From NCBI GenBank assembly GCA_025677825.1, contig JAIXMO010000014.1, forward strand, positions 62,001 to 126,000: a DNA stretch of 64,000 nucleotides, in the 5' to 3' direction. Below, piece after piece: positions 1-12,200 of the stretch. The translations under genes were made by a program, and so were the position numbers. The notes beneath the pieces are model-generated. The model was given only the letters and a program-made list of their open reading frames with translations. It did not search any database and had not been told where the DNA came from. Source of the stretch: Helicostylum pulchrum (lineage: Eukaryota; Mucoromycota; Mucoromycetes; Mucorales; Mucoraceae). Numbering within the stretch: position 1 is the stretch's first letter; each line of letters begins with the position of its first letter.

Positions 1-90
1 AGCAGTTTTTTAAATGTATTTTTATGTGGTATTCTAACAAATAGTTCTGCAATTTCTTAATTGACAGCAAGAAATTTTTAAAGAAAAGTT
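1..90 (+). repeat. Dispersed repeat fragment, copy cut by window edge
   Basis: The first about 90 bases (GTTTTTTAAATGTATTT, then TGTGGTATTCTAACAAATAG and TCTGCAATTTCTTAATTGA) resemble 33668-33745 in the same order with scattered mismatches. The match is by eye. It marks a decayed dispersed element whose remainder lies outside the window. Confidence 0.5.
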
Positions 91-218
91 GAAATGATCT
101 AATGTTTGAACTTTTGCAGAGAAAGATTACACGTCGTTTTTTTTTTTTTTTGTAAAATAGCTCGGAAGAGTCCAAGACATATTTAAAGTGATACAATCCA
201 TCATAGCTCGTCCGTTGT

Positions 219-700
219 CCTCTTAAAAACGCGTGTTTTAAGTGAATGCCCAGGCATTACTTCTGAAAATCGAAGAATACGGTTACACGAAAAATATTTT
301 TCTGTCCAAAAATGACAGGTTTAAACCTCCATTACTTTTTTAATTCTTGCATTATACGTATAGTTTAAAATGGATTAGAAGATTCTAAAAAGTTGTTTAC
401 TGTACATGTTTTTACCACAAATAAAGACAAAGTAGATCCATAGTAATCACAAAAAAAAAACAAAAAGGGTTGATCCCAAAAAATGAAAATCGAAAAAAAA
501 ATAAAAAGCACGTTTTTATTTTTTTTTTATCAAAGGTGTATTCCACAAAATTATGTTGCATTATACAAATTGGGTCCAAAACGCGTTTTCTGTTTCTTCG
601 AAAAATATTTATTATATCTGCTTAAATTACCAGTGATTTCTTATATGGTGAGCGATTTTTAAAGCTCAAGTATCTCAGTGAGCTTTTTTTCTTTAGCAGT
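219..700 (+). repeat. Decayed dispersed repeat, related to 32610-32960
   Basis: Two blocks match the 32.6-33.0 kb region in the same order and orientation. Block A (219-352) has ACGCGTGTTTTAAGTGAA, then GGTTACACGAAAAA, then CCTCCATTACTTTTTTAA. Block B (553-690) has GGGTCCAAAACGCGTTTTCTG, then GAGCGATTTT, then AGTATCTCAGTGAGC. The blocks are about 200 bp apart here and about 40 bp apart in the other copy. No long ORF is present. It is probably a non-autonomous transposon or the untranslated end of a larger element. Confidence 0.55.
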
Positions 701-1917
701 GATTGTCTACTGTTCGATATAAGGCCACCCTTAAATTGAGCCGTTACTGTGCATCATGATATAAATATATAACTAGCTCTGATTTGAGTGGAAAGTTCAG
801 GCTTCGTTGTTAGCCAACTAGAGCGCGCACTTTTAGTTTATGTCAACTAAATTTATGTTCAAATTCTAAATAAAAACTTCTTGGATATTTTCAGTGACAC
901 CTTAATATACTTCAGTTCGCCGTTAATTGCTCGAGCAGGCTTCTTACCTTTTTTTAGACTTGGGCCGAACATTATGCTAACTCCATCTTTATGTAGGCGT
1001 CAATACATCATGGAGCTACAGGCTGAGTACCCTCCTCTATAATAATAAAACTCAAATAATGTATACCAACAGGGGAAAGGGGGGGGGGGGGTTTGGTTTT
1101 GCCTCCTGGTCGTTTTAAATAGTTATGCGATTCATGTTGCCCATAATTTGACAACATAATCTCTTTTTTTTTCAAAAAGGTTTTTGATAGCATCATCGCC
1201 AAAATAGATAAATCTACGTGCATTTTGTTAGCTGCTTAATAATAGGTTAGTAGGTATCTAATAGTTCCTGCATGTTTGCTTAGTATAAACTTCACAAAGG
1301 GATTTCATTTCGGTAATAAAAATATAAAAAAAAGGAGGGAAAAAAAAAAAGGAGTTAAACGTGCCTTTTTCTATAAAATTAACTTGATTTTGTATATATC
1401 TCACTATCTAGATCTTGCAGGACATAGTTAAAGTTTGTAAAGTAGTTATCTGTATATAATTTTTCTTTCTGCTTTCTGTATTACAAGAGCTTATTAGTTA
1501 TTATAAAAAGCGGTAGTAATTCTACTAACAACTAACTGCTCAAAGTACTTTAATAAGTATGATATTTTAAATGAACTTTTTTTTTTTTTTTCATATTACA
1601 ATACAAATATACAACAAGCAACTGAAGTACAATGCGGCGGGAAAGCATTGTCTATTTTACAAAAATAAATGACGATTAGAAAAAATAAATGATTTGTCGG
1701 GTTATCGAGATTTATTTATCAGCCTTTTTTATCACATCTTTAAAGCTTGTCTTTTCTTTTTTCTTTTTAAATATATTTATACTAACTGATACGGTTCTTC
1801 TTAGAGCAATGGTCATCCGTAAAGGTAAGCGAAAAGTAACAGACTAAATACTTTGAAAAGTTATCTTTTCGACTAAACTTTTTTTCGTGTACCAGGAAAT
1901 ATAAACCTACTTTGAGA
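700..1917. other. Intergenic DNA with no recognisable gene
   Basis: AT-rich sequence containing poly(T), poly(A) and a G12 run near 1080-1091. No ORF with coding character and no RNA gene was recognised on either strand. Confidence 0.5.
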
Positions 1918-2286
1918 TGGTTGCACTCGGATATGTATTAACAAAACAAGAAGTCTCACTGCTTAGTTCGGAGTGCAGAGATGATCAAACAGTGCAGATT
2001 TTGTGTGAAATATCCAGAGTAGCACTTGAGCATGAAATACGAGATGAAGAAAGGGCCAACAGTTCAAGTAAGCAGCAGTACCAAATCAACTTATAAAAGT
2101 CCATTGAGAATTATTGATCCAAACTCCCAAAAAGACAGACATGGAACGGGTAAAAATAATTTGATGAAGAATACAGGACTACAAAAAAAAAGAGAATGTA
2201 TTGGAAAACGCGCTTTAACGAGGGGCGTAGTGATACTGGTTATCTAGGAACATATTCAAATCCCCAGTCTTCAAAACATCTTTAAC
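1918..2286 (+). pseudogene. Broken small gene or gene remnant of unknown function
   Basis: An ORF starting ATG at 1918 reads about 59 codons with a plausible coding composition (acidic and basic helix-like stretch around EISRVALEHEIRDEERANSS) and stops at 2097. Coding-like sequence continues in a second frame (TYKSPLRIIDPNSQKDRHGTG, about 2087-2147) and a third (YWKTRFNEGRSDTGYLG, about 2200-2250, ending near 2286). A possible intron (donor GGGTAAAA near 2149, acceptor ACAG near 2177) could join the last two, but the first junction has no usable intron, so a frameshift is more likely. No family was recognised. It lies next to decayed repeats, so it may derive from a mobile element. Confidence 0.3.
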
Positions 2287-2987
2287 AAGCTTTATCCAAA
2301 ATAGTAATTATATTTTATATATCCATACCTACACTCTATTCCTCATCCATTTATAGTAACAATAGTAGTTGAAGTACATTTACCAGTTTTTTTTACCATC
2401 GCATTTTGGAACTAACTATTAAGATTGTTACATTCGACATATTTTTCTATATATGTTACTCCTTGCGTGCTGCAGGAGCGGGGTTACTGCACATATTTGA
2501 TAATTCACTGTAGCCAATATCATAGTTTTTATCAAAACTCTACAATTCAGTTCTAATACGCATTTTTAAAATCTATTTATATTTCGAAATACTAAATACT
2601 TTCTACGCTCCCTACTAAAAAAAAGGCAACCTAGACTGTTTTGATAAGTCTGCACTTAATTAATATGTAAAAAAAAAAAGATCGGGTCATTCGTTCATAC
2701 TAAGGTGGTGACTCAAAAATATGAGCGTATTTATTATCCTCTATTTTTCTATGCTAACGTTTTCATTTGCCACTGGTTATTTTTACCCGGTAAGACTTGT
2801 AACTTTGCTCTATAGTGTTTAACGATATTGTATCAATGCTACTTAAAACTTGAAAAAGACTGTTGTGGTTACAAACATCAAGTGTTTGAAACCCAGTTTT
2901 TTTTCTCTGTCTCTTTGATACCACCCTGCTCTGTGCTCCCCCCTTCTTTTTTTCGAAATAATTTTTTCTTTGTCCACATTTAAAAAA

Positions 2988-3384
2988 ATGGATCCCTCAA
3001 AGTATAACCAAGCTGAGCAAGAGCAGATTCGTGCCATGATTGAGCAAAAGCAGGTTAGATTAACAAATATATAATTGTTAAAAGAGTAGTGGATTGTTTA
3101 ACAGTTATTAAAATTAGATTACTGATTTCATGAATTTATTCACTGGGCTTACCGATCGTTGTTTTAAAGAGTGTGCTTATGATTTTAGAACAAAGGCAGT
3201 GACTGGAAGAGAAGCTGCTTGTGTGCAAAAATGTGCTGATAGATTTTTAAAACATTCTGAGCGTGTTGGTACTCGTTTTTCCGAACTTAGTGAGGCTGTA
3301 AGTAGAACTCTTTTTTTTTATGCTGTACGAGAAAAAAGCAAATTTATTTATGTATTATATGTTTATAGTTGAACCCAGCATCGC

Positions 3385-3422
<38 letters not shown>

Positions 3423-3434
3423 AATTTAGATTAG
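2988..3434 (+). CDS. tim9: Mitochondrial small translocase chaperone Tim9 with a polyglutamine tail
   Basis: Three exons (2988-3053, 3118-3297, 3369-3434) give 103 residues. The second exon carries the twin CX3C signature of small Tims: CFKEC near residue 36 and CVQKC near 59, followed by FLKHSERVG, which is diagnostic of Tim9. With Tim10, Tim9 forms the hexameric intermembrane-space chaperone that guides carrier and beta-barrel precursors to TIM22 and SAM. All introns are phase 0. The odd part is the last exon. It encodes LNPAS, then 13 consecutive CAA glutamine codons, then NLD and stop. The core has family-typical length and the tail is extra. An AATAAA follows at 3440. The start is chosen because MDPSKYNQAEQEQI matches the usual short polar N-terminus. 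Confidence 0.93.
3384..3422 (+). repeat. (CAA)13 microsatellite inside the tim9 coding exon
   Basis: Thirteen perfect CAA units in frame encode the Q13 tail of Tim9. The lack of any synonymous CAG interruption suggests a young, length-variable tract. Confidence 0.95.
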
Positions 3435-3439
3435 ACTAG

Positions 3440-3445
3440 AATAAA
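3440..3445 (+). terminator. AATAAA polyadenylation signal of tim9
   Basis: Canonical AATAAA six bases after the tim9 stop codon, in the short interval to the convergent chitin deacetylase gene. Confidence 0.45.
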
Positions 3446-3773
3446 AAAGGCGATAGAAATTGTACATATAGAAAAGATTCTCTAATTTTACACAATAATA
3501 AAAATAGTAAAATAGTAGAAAAAGAAAAAGGCTATACAAACTAATGATGGGTGATCGTACAGAACATCCAAAAGTTTATATTTTAAATAAATATAAACCT
3601 TGGATGCGTTTTTTTTAATATATATTTTCATAATAAAAAAGTTAAAAAAGGGGTGGGGAGAAAATAACATCATTAAGTATAGGGGTAAGATGGAGAATAC
3701 AGTGCACTGTCTATTTGTAAATATGACAAATGAATTATTTGTGGCAAGAATGAGAAAAAAAAGTAGATGGGAC

Positions 3774-5247
3774 TTAGAAAGCAGCAACGAAAGCAGCAAG
3801 AGCACCAAGAGCAATAGTGATGGGGCTCTTAACTAAAGAAGAAGCAGAACTGTCAGCACCGACTGTGGCAGAGTTGCTGACATTACCACCGTTAGCGGCA
3901 CCGCTGTTTTCAGTGTCGGGTTGAGCATCAGCAGGAGGAGCATCAGGTTTAGCACCAGGAGTGACAGGAGCATTAGCAGTTTCGATATAAGAAGTACCAG
4001 CGGGCCAACCAGCACAAACACCAACAGGGCTTAATTTAACAGCAGGATGTAAGATGGGCAAAGCCTTGAGGGCAGCACCAACAGTTACGTTATTCAAATC
4101 GTGCATAAGGGAGTTTCCACCACCCTTGGTCAAGTTAGGAAGACCTTGGACCCATAATCTGACATCGTTTAAGAGACCAGCTTCAGTTTGACCACCGGCA
4201 GTAATTCTCCAATCTTGAGAATCAACAGACCACATGGCAGGAGTATAACCAAGTTGGCTAGCAATATAACGAACACGATCATCAATATCACCGCGAGGCT
4301 ACAAAAGAAAGAAAAATAGAGTTTAATAGGAGTCTTTATATGTATGTGTACCCTAACAAGTAACTTACAGGACGCATCAAACGAGGAGTAACACCCAAAA
4401 CTTCTTTAATAGCAAGCTCAGTCCACTTTAATTCACCAATAATTTGTTCATTAGTGATGGTTGTTAATTCAGCGTGGCCCCTATTTAAGAAAAAAGAAAA
4501 ATGAATATTAGTAAACTGTTGTATACAATTTAAATTTTTGCTCTTACCAAGTATGGATACCAATTTCATGGCCTTGATCATAAGCTTCCTTAAGGACTTC
4601 GGGCCAAGAGATAACTTGTCTACCAACAACAAAGAAAGTAACCTTGACATCAATAGATTTGAAGTAAGCTAAAAGCTCACGAGTAATTTCATATGGTCCA
4701 TCATCGAAACTCTACAAAAAAAAAAAAAAAAAGAGTTAGTATTATTGATTGTTTTTCTCTTTTTTTGAAAGAAATAAGAAAATAACATACGGTTCCCCAA
4801 ATATCCTTTTCCGTACAGTGAACAATATCAGTAGGCTTAACACAACCATCCCAGGTCCAGTTACAGTAAGTGTTTTTACCAGTAGGATCAGCGTTTTGAA
4901 TAATACCATCTATAAAAAAAAAAAGCGTAAGCAAAAATAATTTTTGATGGTAGCCGAAAAAAATATATTATTTTACCAGCAGTAAGAACGTTAGGAACAA
5001 TTTGCATAGCAGGATCATCCTTGATCAAAGCAAGCCATTCAGGCTTAGGTGTAGGCTTAGATAAACCGAAAGGATACTCGTTCTTCCAAGCAAAGTTTGA
5101 AGTGGGAACAGCGAAAGATTGAGGAACGGCAGGTGGTGCGGCAGGTGGGGCAGCAGGTGCGGCAGCGGGGGGAGCAGCGGCAGCAACAGATTCTGAGTAA
5201 ACGAGAGCTACTGCTGTGGCAATTAAAATAGTCTTATTGAAAATCAT
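3774..5247 (-). CDS. Secreted, probably GPI-anchored chitin deacetylase (CE4, NodB domain)
   Basis: Five exons on the minus strand (5247-4977, 4909-4791, 4711-4548, 4480-4369, 4298-3774) give 396 residues. CE4 motifs are all visible: SFDDGP (131-136, catalytic Asp and metal Asp), HTWGH (183-187, metal histidines), RPPRGD spanning the exon 4/5 junction, then DSQDWR and LMHDL. It de-N-acetylates chitin to chitosan at the cell surface, a hallmark of Mucorales walls. The N-terminus is a signal peptide (about residues 1-23) followed by a low-complexity Ala/Pro linker. The C-terminus is Ser/Ala/Asn-rich and ends in a hydrophobic tail without a basic cytosolic end, as expected for a GPI-anchor signal. 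It is convergent with tim9. Family assignment is secure; the anchor is inferred. Confidence 0.93.
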
Positions 5248-5881
5248 AGTCTAGAGAGAGAGAAAATGTAAAAATATGGGAAAATCTAATATAAAGGAAA
5301 GGAATAGATGTATAAAAGAGAGAAAAAAAAAGAAATAATAATAAAGAAAAATAAGGGAAAGGTTATATAGGCACCGAAAAAAAAAAATAATCTATAAATA
5401 GGGATAAAAAAAGACAGCAAAAGGACAAAAAGGCAAGACATATATATATTAAACTCGAGGGTACAAAGCACACAAAAAAAAAAAAAAAAAAAAAAAAGTA
5501 GAACAAGGAGTTAATGGAAACAATAGAAGTAGCAGAAGCAACCAAGCGACCTAAGACGTTCATTTTAATGATCTTCTTTCCTTTTGGTCGATCCTTGTGT
5601 AACCATAAATGACTAAATTTAAGTAGAAAGCGCAAGCTATTTCACTATAACTTGAATTGTTTTGGTTTCACGTACCACAAATCAAGTATAATATTGATTT
5701 AATAAGCACTTGTTTTTTAAAATATTTCTGTTTAATTACTATTCAACACCTTAAAAGGTAATAACACATCAAATATTCAAACAAAAAGTATTTTAACCAT
5801 CGATCCGACCTGGAACGTTTTCTATATTTAAAAAAAAAGTGCGGACCCCAATTTACCGAGCTACTACTAAACTATTCAACC
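5248..5881. other. Intergenic region between chitin deacetylase and NPR2
   Basis: AT-rich with several poly(A) runs, including a long one near 5474-5497. It should hold the chitin deacetylase promoter and the NPR2 3' end. A short minus-strand ORF beginning near 5562 (MNVLGRLVASATS) runs into the homopolymer and is not credible as a gene. Confidence 0.5.
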
Positions 5882-7603
5882 TCATCTAAATATAAACTGT
5901 ACACACCATTGAGGCTGGCCTTCATTTTGTTTATCATCTTCGTAAACAGTATCCACTGTATGCTTTGGCGGCTGCGCTTCATCAAACTGTTGTTGCGTAC
6001 AGCCCAGTTGTTCATTTAGTTCTTGTGGTGAGCATTCCAAGTCTGTACAGATCTCATCATAATGGTGTTTACCATCCAAGTAAGGAATAATATCTGGGTG
6101 AATAGTTGCACCAGTATACTTATTTATAACCAAGTGGTATTGATCTTTGGTTGGGAAATTGGACTGTGTTTCGCTTTCGTTTGTACTTGCTAGAATCGGA
6201 TATTTATGAACTCTGTAAATCAATCCTTTGATTACACCAAATGATATCACGCGTCTATAGATCCATTTTGTTTTTAATAAAAATAGAAAAAGGGCTAAGT
6301 AAGTTTTACCTTTCATCAATATGTAAAGAAGACAACTGCTGTTCTTCGATCCAGTCTTTTACTGTTAAGCCATATTTTAATCCACAATACAAGGCGTAGA
6401 TTCGTTCAACCGAAATTTCTGGTGCATCTATTTAATTATAAATAATGGTAAGCTAAAATAATAAATAATAAAAAAAACTATAAAGAATAGTATACTTGGA
6501 AGCATAATATAACGAAGACACTCCTGTGCAAGACCATATTTAGGGTCAAATAAACGTGTGATTTCGGGCTTCACTGCATATACGTTAGAATACTGAAAAA
6601 TATCTGTCATGATAATACATCCGTAATACCTTAGAAAAAAAATATTAAGTTTATTTTTTATTTTTATTTTTGCAGCCAAAAAGTAAATAGTTGTACTTAC
6701 ATCATGTGTTCCATACTTTGTCTTGCCCAGTCACCCTTTACGTTGGCTAATTCCGCAATACGTTTTACATGATGGATACCATTAATAAGGCTAGCTACCT
6801 TTTGAACCGTAATATCCCAATTCGGGTTCATCATTTTCTTTACATCTACCGTACAAACAGGGACCTGATAATCGTATACAGTTCTTGGATTTGGATACGT
6901 CGGGAATAGTTTCAAGTTTATAGTGTTAAACGTATCTAGACTAACTAATTTAAAAAACTATATCCATATAACAACAATAACAGCGACAAAAAACGTATTT
7001 ATAAAAAAAAATGCTTTACTTATAGGTATTTGACATTCACAGTAACTATTCAAATCTTCAAATAATTGTTCAATTACGTTTTGTACTGTTTGTGATTCTG
7101 AGCTCACGTCTTTTGATAAAAAATTACATTCCAACTAATTCGGGATTTATTATTATTATTATTATTATTATTAGAGCACCTTGAAAAAAAAATATATAGT
7201 TGTATACCTCTAAACCTTCTAATACTCGTGAAAGCTTTCTGACAACAGCTTCATAACTACTTGTTTCCGCGTCTTGTTCAAATACAAAACAAAGATTGAA
7301 TCGAAACTCATTTCTAAAATGTCGGTACTTTTCATGATCGTGTAAAACCACAGGACAGCCCATTACTTTATATCCATTGGTACATATCGTAACAAGACGT
7401 TTATACAGCTGTTTTTTAGGAATAATGTATTCACTGATTGCCTCGAAATCGATCAAGGTTTTTGTTGATTCATTTAAAGCATCTTGTGTTGATTGAGGTG
7501 TGATACTTCCTTCGGGGACCTGGTGCTTTACCACTGTACCCTTAATAATATCAAACACTGCATAGAATATACTATGGATACGTGGAAACCCTTGAAATTC
7601 CAT
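5882..7603 (-). CDS. npr2: Nitrogen permease regulator 2 (NPRL2 family, GATOR1/SEACIT subunit)
   Basis: Six exons (7603-7208, 7134-7020, 6935-6701, 6629-6496, 6427-6310, 6254-5882) give 456 residues. The N-terminus (FPRIHSIFYAVFDIIKGTVV, then FEAISEYIIPKKQLYKRLVT and FNLCFVFEQD) is the Longin-like domain of NPRL2. INLKLFPTYPNP, YQVPV and YYGCIIMTDIFQYSNVYA follow the family order. NPRL2 with NPRL3 (Npr3) and Depdc5 (Iml1) forms the complex that inactivates TORC1 through Rag/Gtr GTPases when amino acids are scarce. The start is the ATG directly before EFQGFPRIHSIF; no better upstream ATG is in frame. The first intron contains an (ATT)n tract, and the 5' flank has unusually long A and G homopolymers. 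Confidence 0.93.
7147..7172 (+). repeat. (ATT)n microsatellite in NPR2 intron 1
   Basis: About eight TAT/ATT triplets within the first intron of npr2, just upstream of the second exon. Confidence 0.8.
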
Positions 7604-8218
7604 AGCGGCAAAAAAAAAAAAAAAAAAAAAAAGTATAACGAAAAACACTGACAAAAAACACTGACAAAAAAAGGGGGGGGGGGGGGAGGGGACGGTAGTT
7701 GAACAAGCGCTAAAAAAAAAAAAAAAAAAAAAAAGACCTAAGCTTGTAATGAACAATGCATAAAAAAAAACTTGTATGTTATTTAACTGCTTAATACTCC
7801 TTGTATTGAAACAGGGTGTTGGCATACCAAATCAAGTATGGTATTACCGAGAGGTGATATCAACAAATTAAACTAACGAAAAAGATAAAACTGTCAAAAA
7901 CGGCACTCCTCTTATCCCCCTTTTTTTTTTATCATTTTGTACTTTTACAGTAGATCTATTTTTACCATATTTATGCACAAATGGTCCAATTTGAGGATAA
8001 TCTAAAAGCCTAATTTTTTTTATGCGTGTCAGAAGTAGTAGGTTGCATCAATTCAAACATCAAGAACACGTTGTTTATATGATCGGTACACAACATTACA
8101 TTACATGATTATATATATATTACACGCAGTTAACGTAAATACAGATGTTTAATTTCATCATCGTATACATATTATTCGTTTTGAATCGATTTTTATTTTT
8201 TATTTGTTTTTATAAAAA

Positions 8219-8251
<33 letters not shown>

Positions 8252-8363
8252 AATGATTTCTATGTACGTTATGTGTTTAAGAAACAAAAGAGGGGTGCGT
8301 GTTAGGAGATAAAAAAGAAGATTATGATACAGTAAGGAGAAATGGAGAAAAAAAAAAAAAAAG
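7604..8363. other. Homopolymer-rich intergenic region with a (GT)n tract
   Basis: The NPR2 upstream flank contains A21 near 7611-7631, a G run near 7673-7686 and a second A run near 7711-7734. A perfect (GT)12 followed by (TA)4 lies at 8219-8250. No gene was recognised. The region holds the NPR2 promoter and the 3' flank of the Cys-rich gene. Confidence 0.6.
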
Positions 8364-8732
8364 TTAAATATTATAAGTAAATGACCGAGTTAATAATTTT
8401 GGTTCAGTTGAACCAGTTGAATTTGAAGGTGTAGGTAAACCAGAGAATTCGCTAGTAGTATTTAAGCAGTCTGGTATAAATGACGATGATGAATAGTATT
8501 TATTTAGTTTACGAGAAAATTGTTGGTTCTTGGGATCAAATGACCAACATCGAGTACAGTATTCATCTTGTCCAAGAAATCGATTACAGCTATTACATTT
8601 TTTATGACAATCTGAACAGAACCAGTCTGAACCAAGAGTTTTATTACAGTCACCGCACATAACATGTTCTTGCTGTTGGTGACTGAAGGTGCCTAAATAA
8701 GGTGAATTTGGTGGTGATGGGAAATAATTCAT
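8364..8732 (-). CDS. Small Cys-rich protein with two tandem 17-residue CxxC modules
   Basis: A single exon of 122 codons. Cysteines at 26, 29, 39, 42, 46, 49, 59 and 62 form the pattern C-x2-C-x9-C-x2-C, three residues, then the same pattern again. The two modules align directly (C..CN-K/R-x-LG-x-D-x-x-C..C), so they look like an internal duplication. Eight cysteines should bind two zinc ions in a ribbon-like or interleaved fold. The flanks are Ser/Thr/Pro-rich and probably disordered, with a PSPPNSP start and an LPTPSNSTGSTEP end. There is no signal peptide or membrane segment. I do not recognise the family and assign no function; a transcriptional or adaptor role would be a guess. The start is the first ATG and the ORF is intact. 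Confidence 0.75.
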   Translation of the reverse strand: MNYFPSPPNSPYLGTFSHQQQEHVMCGDCNKTLGSDWFCSDCHKKCNSCNRFLGQDEYCTRCWSFDPKNQQFSRKLNKYYSSSSFIPDCLNTTSEFSGLPTPSNSTGSTEPKLLTRSFTYNI

Positions 8733-9261
8733 TGGTTTGTATTAAAGTTAAAAAAGATAAAAAGTAAAGAGAAAGAGAAAAATAATAATAATAAAAAAGA
8801 AACTAGATATTTATATAAGCACAGACAAAGCCGAAGATAGATATATTTATAAAAAGCCTCCCCCCCCCCCCCGTAACTCTTAATGCAAGCAATATGTATG
8901 TGTGTCAAATTGGGCAAGTTAAACGCCGTCGGTTCGGTTGGCAGTGAGAGATTTATACACTGATAAATTGAGAAGTAGTCTGGTCATTATGTTATCCCTA
9001 AACATATTATAAAACACGTGTCAAAGGAGTAATAAGTGCAAAAAAAGAAGAGGGGGGGGGGGGGGGAGAGTAAAAAAAGAGTTGTATATATTTACTACAA
9101 CAATTCATTACTTGCAGATCGTTTAATTTTATAATCATCATTTTTTACAAACTAAAACAAAAGTTCTGAAAAAGAAACTTCTTACGCTTGTGAACCCCAA
9201 TGACGCGTAAAAGGTTATTGTTGTCAATAAATAAACAAATAATAGAAAAAAAAATTTTTTA
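8733..9261. other. Intergenic region between the Cys-rich gene and RPAP1
   Basis: Contains a C14 run near 8859-8872 and a G15 run near 9052-9066. No gene or RNA was recognised. It is the probable promoter of the Cys-rich gene and 3' flank of RPAP1. Confidence 0.5.
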
Positions 9262-12200
9262 TTATAAAAGTTTTAATCCTGCATTTGACAATTGTTCCCA
9301 ATCTTTAACAGTAAGTGGAGGTACTTGTTCTTTAGTTACTTTAAGTGTAGGTAAGATATCTCTGTAGTCACTAAATATCAAGTGTCGATAGTCAATAACA
9401 TCAATCTGAGTCACAAGATAAACCAAAAGGCGCGCAAACCCGTGATGACCAAACGATACGGCTGCATATTGAGCTACAAAGCTTTGATAAAACTGGAAGA
9501 AAGGTACCTGAGCCTGTCGGATATATTCCGATGATCTCCGCCAAGCCTTCTCTAGACCAGCCAAGTTGGTCTTTATTCTGCACAGGTAATCTAACCATTG
9601 ACTAATATCTTTTGACACTCGGTCATCCCAAAAGATTTCTCGTTCACTTTCCATGCCCGCCATTCTACCTTCTCTATCACCAATCAAGAATATCTTCATC
9701 ATAGTAATAATAGCTACATCATGATCAATATCACTTGTATAGAATAATTTCGTTGATAATTCCATCGTATTAGCAACTACTGTAGCTGCGTCATCTTGAA
9801 TTCTTTGTGCTACCTTTGATTTATCTAAATGATATAAACCGTCAATTGGTGAAAGTATAAATGCACTAGCTTCTAATGTCGATAACGCTTGGTTTTCTAC
9901 TTGGTTTTCTTCTTCTTTTCTTGTATACATGAACGTCTTTAATAATCTACCATCCAGTTCAAAAATTGATTTAGAAATAGCTACATTATTTTCATCATGT
10001 TCAAAGTAGAAGGGTCCTAAACTTGCAGTTAAATCTCCCAACGTCTTTGTCGAAAGACAAAGCTGCAACAGGTCTTGCGCCAACCACGTTTCGACTGTAC
10101 CCGTGTGTGTACCCCTCATACCGGATTCAAGTTCCGCCAAGCCTAAACTCATTCCCCAACACTTTTCTTTTTCTTTGCAGTGCTTTAACCATAACCAAAA
10201 GGCATAACGAGACAACATATCCTTAGCATAATCTTGCTTTAACCAATGAATAAGTTGGGCGGACAAGAGTCTTTTATATGCATCTTTGCTGTACACACAT
10301 TTTTTCAGCGAGGCATATGCAACAATAAATTGAATGTAACGAAGGACATGATTTGTTGTGGTAGTGTAACCTAATGCAACGGAATTACCAGATTCAAAAT
10401 TAGCATCTTCTTCAATAACCGCTTTCCAAATTTCTTCGATATCAGAGGAAGTGCAATTTGTAAATTTGTTTAAATAAGTTGCCCAAGCACCTAAATAGCC
10501 TAAAGCCGATTCGTATAATGATTGATCTTGCTTTGCTCTGCTAGCACGTAAAACAGCTGTAACGGCAAAGAGATAAGACGTAGGTTGATGCCAATCAATT
10601 GCATGAGCAGGTGTGGTTTTATGTGGGTCCGCTGCACAATGTAAAAGAACTTCCAATAATCCAATAGCGGTAGCTGCTCTCGTAGAATCTAATTCAGTAC
10701 ATTTACCAGAAAGACACGCACGAAGCCAGCTCATAACCGGTTCATGCAGATCCTCCAATGTCGGAACGATAAATCCGTAACAAGCCAATACACGAATCAA
10801 CTTTAGTGTTTCAAGCTGGAGTGCATAAGCTCGTTGTTTCATACTATGACAAGCAGCATCTGGAGAGCTTACCAAAAAACGTAACGTGATGGTTGCCTTT
10901 TCGACGATACTTTCCGCAATTTGTTTGCTCCCCTGAGCTAACACTGTAAGGAGTCGTACAGAAGCCAAACTAGGATATGATGACTTATTGTGTTGAACTT
11001 CGTCAGTCATTGGCCATTTCGTATTGATCAATCCCCATAAAATGACTGGTTCCAATAACTCTTCTTCTTCAATTGCTTCGCATACATCTTGTCCGGCTTC
11101 TGCTAATCGCACCAAAATACGTACGAGTCTTTCAACGGATGTTGGGTCCATTTCAACTAAATCTCCACTCAACAAGTATCGAATACGAGGCAGAATATCC
11201 ATCTTGATTAATCCACGCATAAGATCACGTTCTGCAAGTGCTGCATCATCGCGTTGTTCTTCTTCAGTACTTGTATTTTGACCCGATGTTTGTCGAACAC
11301 GATCCACTAATTCTGTCAATTTATCGTTTAATCCTTTTCTCTTCATTTCACTAACACCAGGTGGTAAAATAGGACGTACAAGGTGACCTAAGAACTTGTT
11401 AAATTCATCCGCATGTAACAATGATTGCTCCCAAATTGCTTCATCATCTAAAACTAAAGCAGAAAGTGCATCAATTGCACTTACCAACACAATGAGGTTA
11501 CGGTCATCTAAAGCAGAACGAAGGTAAATAGATGCAGAATGCTCCTTTGCTGTAAAAACAGTCAACACATGAGTCCACACCACTTGATCTTTATGCATCT
11601 TTGCTTGTTTAATAATACGTCCCAGAGTAGTTAATACCATAGAGCGTTGAGAAGGCACTTGACTACGAGCAAGATAAAATAACTCTGCCAAAGTATACCC
11701 AGCCTTTTCAGGTTCGTCGCCGTGGTGGTGTAATCCTTTGTAAACAGAAATATCCTTGTTTTGATCAATAATATGACCTTGTAAATCAAAACGGACTTTA
11801 CGGTACACTTTTTCCGCTTCAGATGCATGCGCTTCGTTATTTTCAAACTCCAGTTCTTTTAATCGCTTTGCTTCTTGTGCTTTAATATCTGCAGTTAAGA
11901 ACCGATTATCCATCCAAGCTAATTTTTCATTCTCGGCAGGTACATCAGCATAATATTGTCTCTTCATTTCTAACAAATCATCTTTATCTTGAACTTGTTG
12001 TTCAAAGCACACTTTTTTCTCCTTCTTTGGTTTAGCTTCTTCTTCGGGTTTGTTCTCCTTATTTGACTTGGCTTTTAATCCCTTCATTAATAAAGCAATT
12101 GATTCTGGACTCAATGTACTCATAATTTCTTCACGAGCCTCTGCTAATTCTTGTTCACTCATTCCATTAATACGTTGGTCATTTTCATTATCAAACAACG

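Noticed and set aside
3488..3836. Overlapping ORFs on both strands between tim9 and chitin deacetylase
   Set aside because: Phe/Leu/Lys-rich translations of homopolymeric DNA with no family resemblance; they lie in the convergent 3' regions.
7604..7825. Upstream extension of the NPR2 ORF with poly-Phe and poly-Pro runs
   Set aside because: It only translates A and G homopolymers; NPRL2 proteins begin at the downstream methionine used in the model.
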